Shown: positions 5,973-7,711 of the stretch, one piece after another | Layout of the letters: each line of letters starts with the position of its first letter | How positions within the stretch are numbered: position 1 is the first letter of the stretch | Source: Deltaproteobacteria bacterium | GTDB taxonomy: Bacteria; Myxococcota_A; Polyangia; Haliangiales; Haliangiaceae | Reading direction: 5' to 3' | Assembly: GCA_013696695.1 (NCBI GenBank) | Contig: JACCYD010001058.1 | Span: forward strand, 1-7,711 | DNA length: 7,711 bases | Notes under the pieces: model-generated | Seen by the model: only the letters and a program-made list of their open reading frames with translations | What the model was told of the DNA's origin: nothing | The model's database searches: none | Made by a program: the position numbers and the translations under genes

Positions 5973-6917
5973 TCAGTGCGAGGCGGCGTTGAGCTCGAAG
6001 CTCGCACCACCTGAGGGCTCCGCGAACAGCATCGAGCCACCCGCGGCCTCGAGCACGACCGTCGGCGCAGTCGCCTCGGCGGCGAGCATCGGCTTGAGGC
6101 CGCCGAAGCGCAGCCACTCGACACCGTCGAACGATGCCGCGTAGCCGATCGACGTCGCATCGTTCGGTAGATCCGTGGTGCCGGCGAACCACAGGTGAAT
6201 TCGCGTGACGTCGTCATCGAGCGTTTGCACCGCGAGCGCGAAGGGCTCCGCGACGGTCAACCGATCGAAGGCGTCCTCCTCGTCGGATCTGGGAACGATC
6301 ACCGCAGCGGCATCGAACGCGAAGCCGCTGCCAGCATCGACGGCGCGCCAGATTCCGACCTCGCCCGGACGCGTCGCGAACAGCCAGGTCTCGCCGTAGG
6401 CGAACACCGCGCTCGGCGAGGTGGCACCGACGAGCACCGGATCCGGATCCTTCTCCCACGACAGCCCGTCGGTCGAGACCGCGCGTCCGATCGACGGCGT
6501 CGTGACGCCGCCCTCGTAGAACATGACGAGGCCACCTTCGGGATTCGCGAGCACGCTCGGCGCGGACACCACGCCCTCTTCCCACGCCTCGCTCGCAGTG
6601 AGCACGGTCTCCGGCGACGATGGCAGGACGCGAAGGGAGGCCGCCTCGATGTAGCGGATCTCCGAGGTCACCGGCTCGACGGTGGCCTGCGTGAACCACA
6701 CGCGGACACCGGGACCTCCCGCGAGCATGCTCGGATCCTCGACGCTCGCGCGGTTGTCGTCGTGAAAAGTCGGCTCGGAGGCCGGCGTCGAGTCGTCACT
6801 CTCGAGCCGCGCGTACGGTCCGGCGCCCGAGGTGGGCAGCCCCGTCGTCAGATCGTCCTGGCCGTCGATCCAGCCGAGGCCGCAACCGGACAGCGCGAGG
6901 ACAAGGAGGGCGCGCAT
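5973..6917 (-). CDS. Putative lipoprotein with five-bladed beta-propeller (GH43/GH32-like) repeats
   Basis: A 314-residue lipoprotein. The ATG at 6917 overlaps the upstream TGA by one base and has GGAGG five bases before it. The signal peptide MRALLVLALSGC has a textbook lipobox (Leu-Ser-Gly-Cys12). After a Ser/Asp/Pro-rich linker (about 17-60), five repeats look like propeller blades: about 59-97 (VEDPSMLAGGPGVRVWFT), 101-163 (SAPSVLANPEGGLVMFYEGG, then IGRAVSTDGLSW), 164-220 (SAVFAYGETWLFATR), 221-280 (HLWFAGT, then SIGYAASFDGVEW) and 281-314 (APTVVLEAAGGSMLFAEP). The pattern of a Pro-Ser/Thr-Val strand, a WF/MFY strand and an iGxAxSxDGxxW strand is that of five-bladed GH43/GH32-type propellers. 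I see no clear catalytic acid triad, so sugar hydrolysis should not be assumed; binding or scaffolding is as likely. Coupling to the FadL-like gene suggests an envelope role connected with that barrel. Confidence 0.8.
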   Translation of the reverse strand: MRALLVLALSGCGLGWIDGQDDLTTGLPTSGAGPYARLESDDSTPASEPTFHDDNRASVEDPSMLAGGPGVRVWFTQATVEPVTSEIRYIEAASLRVLPSSPETVLTASEAWEEGVVSAPSVLANPEGGLVMFYEGGVTTPSIGRAVSTDGLSWEKDPDPVLVGATSPSAVFAYGETWLFATRPGEVGIWRAVDAGSGFAFDAAAVIVPRSDEEDAFDRLTVAEPFALAVQTLDDDVTRIHLWFAGTTDLPNDATSIGYAASFDGVEWLRFGGLKPMLAAEATAPTVVLEAAGGSMLFAEPSGGASFELNAASH

Positions 6918-7711
6918 CAGAACCTCCACCGCGACGTGATGCCGGCTGCGATCGCGTGGCCGCCGGCCGTGTAATCGCCGACCGGATCGACCGGCGACAG
7001 CTTGTGATGATCTCGCGGCTGCAGATAGGTGAACGACACGAAGCCGTCGAGCGAGAACGGCCTCGCGATTACTTTGCCGAGGCTGGCCCACGTGAGGCCG
7101 CCGCCGAGCGCGAGCGTGTGCTTGTGATTGTCGATGAAGTTCGACTCGCCGCGCTGCTCGGGCGCCACCGCGAATTCGAACACGTAGCCGCCGCGCGCCG
7201 TCCACGCGCGCTTGCCGGGTGCGCCTTGCCACTCGACGCCGAGGCGCGGGACAACGATGTCGCGCAGGTTCGGATTCTCGAGCGTTCGCGGCGGCGGGAT
7301 CATGACGAGGTCGTTGAACTGCTTGATGTCGAGCTCGATCTCGATGCGCGCCGTCGGGTTGTCGAACACCTTCCAGCGCTGGTACGTGACGTCGAGCTCG
7401 ACCAGCAACGCCTTGGTGGCGGCGAACGCGCCGCCCACCGTGAGCTGCGCGGGCTGGAACAGATCTTCCGAGATCGAGCGGAGGTCGAGCCGACCATCCT
7501 CGACGACGATCGTGTCGGGCGACCCGAGATCGCCGCGCACCTTGACGGTCTGATCGATGACGAGCCGGAACCCGCCGCGATACGACGCACCGAGCACGAG
7601 TCGCGGCGACGCGCGCCACGCGATGCCGGCGTGCGGATAGCGGATCGTCTTGACGTCGACGTCGATGGCGAGATCGAGATCCGACACCGCGGGATTGGCG
7701 AGGCCGATCAG
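6917..7711 (-). CDS. OmpP1/FadL-like outer-membrane transport protein, C-terminal 264 residues (start outside window)
   Basis: An open frame from the window edge to TGA at 6917; the N-terminus is missing. The sequence alternates amphipathic beta strands and polar loops, as in a barrel (YPHAGIAWRASPRLVLGASY, LLVELDVTYQRWKVFDN, HKHTLALGGGLTWAS, DGFVSFTYLQPRD). It ends in Phe (ITSRWRF), the usual signal for BAM-dependent insertion. The order of an 'iG-w-p-l-lgasYr' strand pair, a long strand with YxxW, a 'vPRLGVEW' strand and a final GGH...G-RF fits the OmpP1/FadL (toluene_X) family, whose members move hydrophobic molecules across the outer membrane. Full-length relatives are generally about 400-500 residues, so perhaps half is visible. 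It is coupled by TGATG to the lipoprotein gene. The substrate is unknown. A different family of barrel is possible, but outer-membrane location is secure. Confidence 0.75.
   Translation of the reverse strand: MIGLANPAVSDLDLAIDVDVKTIRYPHAGIAWRASPRLVLGASYRGGFRLVIDQTVKVRGDLGSPDTIVVEDGRLDLRSISEDLFQPAQLTVGGAFAATKALLVELDVTYQRWKVFDNPTARIEIELDIKQFNDLVMIPPPRTLENPNLRDIVVPRLGVEWQGAPGKRAWTARGGYVFEFAVAPEQRGESNFIDNHKHTLALGGGLTWASLGKVIARPFSLDGFVSFTYLQPRDHHKLSPVDPVGDYTAGGHAIAAGITSRWRF
6923..6927 (-). promoter_or_regulatory. Ribosome binding site for the propeller lipoprotein gene
   Basis: GGAGG (within GGTGGAGG) on the minus strand lies five bases before the ATG at 6917, inside the last codons of the barrel gene. 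It decides the start and rejects the much longer upstream extension of that frame, which runs to 7619 as Arg-rich shadow sequence. Confidence 0.8.

Noticed and set aside
6918..7619. Upstream extension of the lipoprotein frame to 7619
   Set aside because: The added sequence is Arg-rich shadow opposite in frame to the FadL-like gene. The ATG at 6917 starts a perfect lipoprotein signal peptide and has GGAGG before it.
1..7711. CRISPR arrays, insertion sequences, tRNA or rRNA genes, and long direct repeats
   Set aside because: None seen on reading through the window: no regularly spaced repeats, no transposase-like frames, no cloverleaf-type sequence and no rRNA-like stretches.

Overview
The window is strongly GC-rich, with G or C at most third codon positions, and every credible gene lies on the minus strand. 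A FadL-type outer-membrane protein, several secreted lipoproteins, GTG starts and AgmX/PglI-like (TonB-C-like) modules inside a macroglobulin point to a Gram-negative bacterium, most likely a myxobacterium or relative (Myxococcota). That placement is inference from gene content and style, not a database match.

In transcription order (high to low coordinates) there are two blocks. Block 1 (7711 to about 5715) begins with the C-terminal part of an OmpP1/FadL-like beta-barrel whose start is outside the window. It is coupled through a TGATG junction to a 314-residue lipoprotein with a five-bladed beta-propeller look. After that gene's TGA the same frame stays open for another 85 codons, ending at 5715; this is either a small extra ORF or a C-terminal remnant. 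A 99-base gap with no convincing promoter or terminator follows.

Block 2 (5615 to 1) is the main interest: an alpha-2-macroglobulin (A2M) family protein encoded as two genes. The first (1007 aa) has a signal peptide or membrane anchor and the N-terminal macroglobulin domains. The second (784 aa) has its own lipoprotein-like signal peptide, then the conserved A2M/MG7 start, the thioester-domain toroid and the C-terminal domain. The genes overlap by GTGA, with a good Shine-Dalgarno sequence before the second. The break falls where the protease bait region of a one-chain A2M would be. The thioester motif (normally GCxEQ) is GVAED, so covalent trapping by the usual chemistry is not possible. The first half also carries two Cys-paired AgmX/PglI-like modules between macroglobulin domains and ends in a helical segment with a tail resembling the C-terminus of GspG-type pseudopilins. 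A third gene, starting 48 bases further on and cut by the window edge, is unrecognised.

Taken together, the window encodes cell-envelope proteins. The most notable candidate for something undescribed is the two-component, thioester-less macroglobulin, which may act as a non-covalent heterodimer at the periplasmic face of a membrane.
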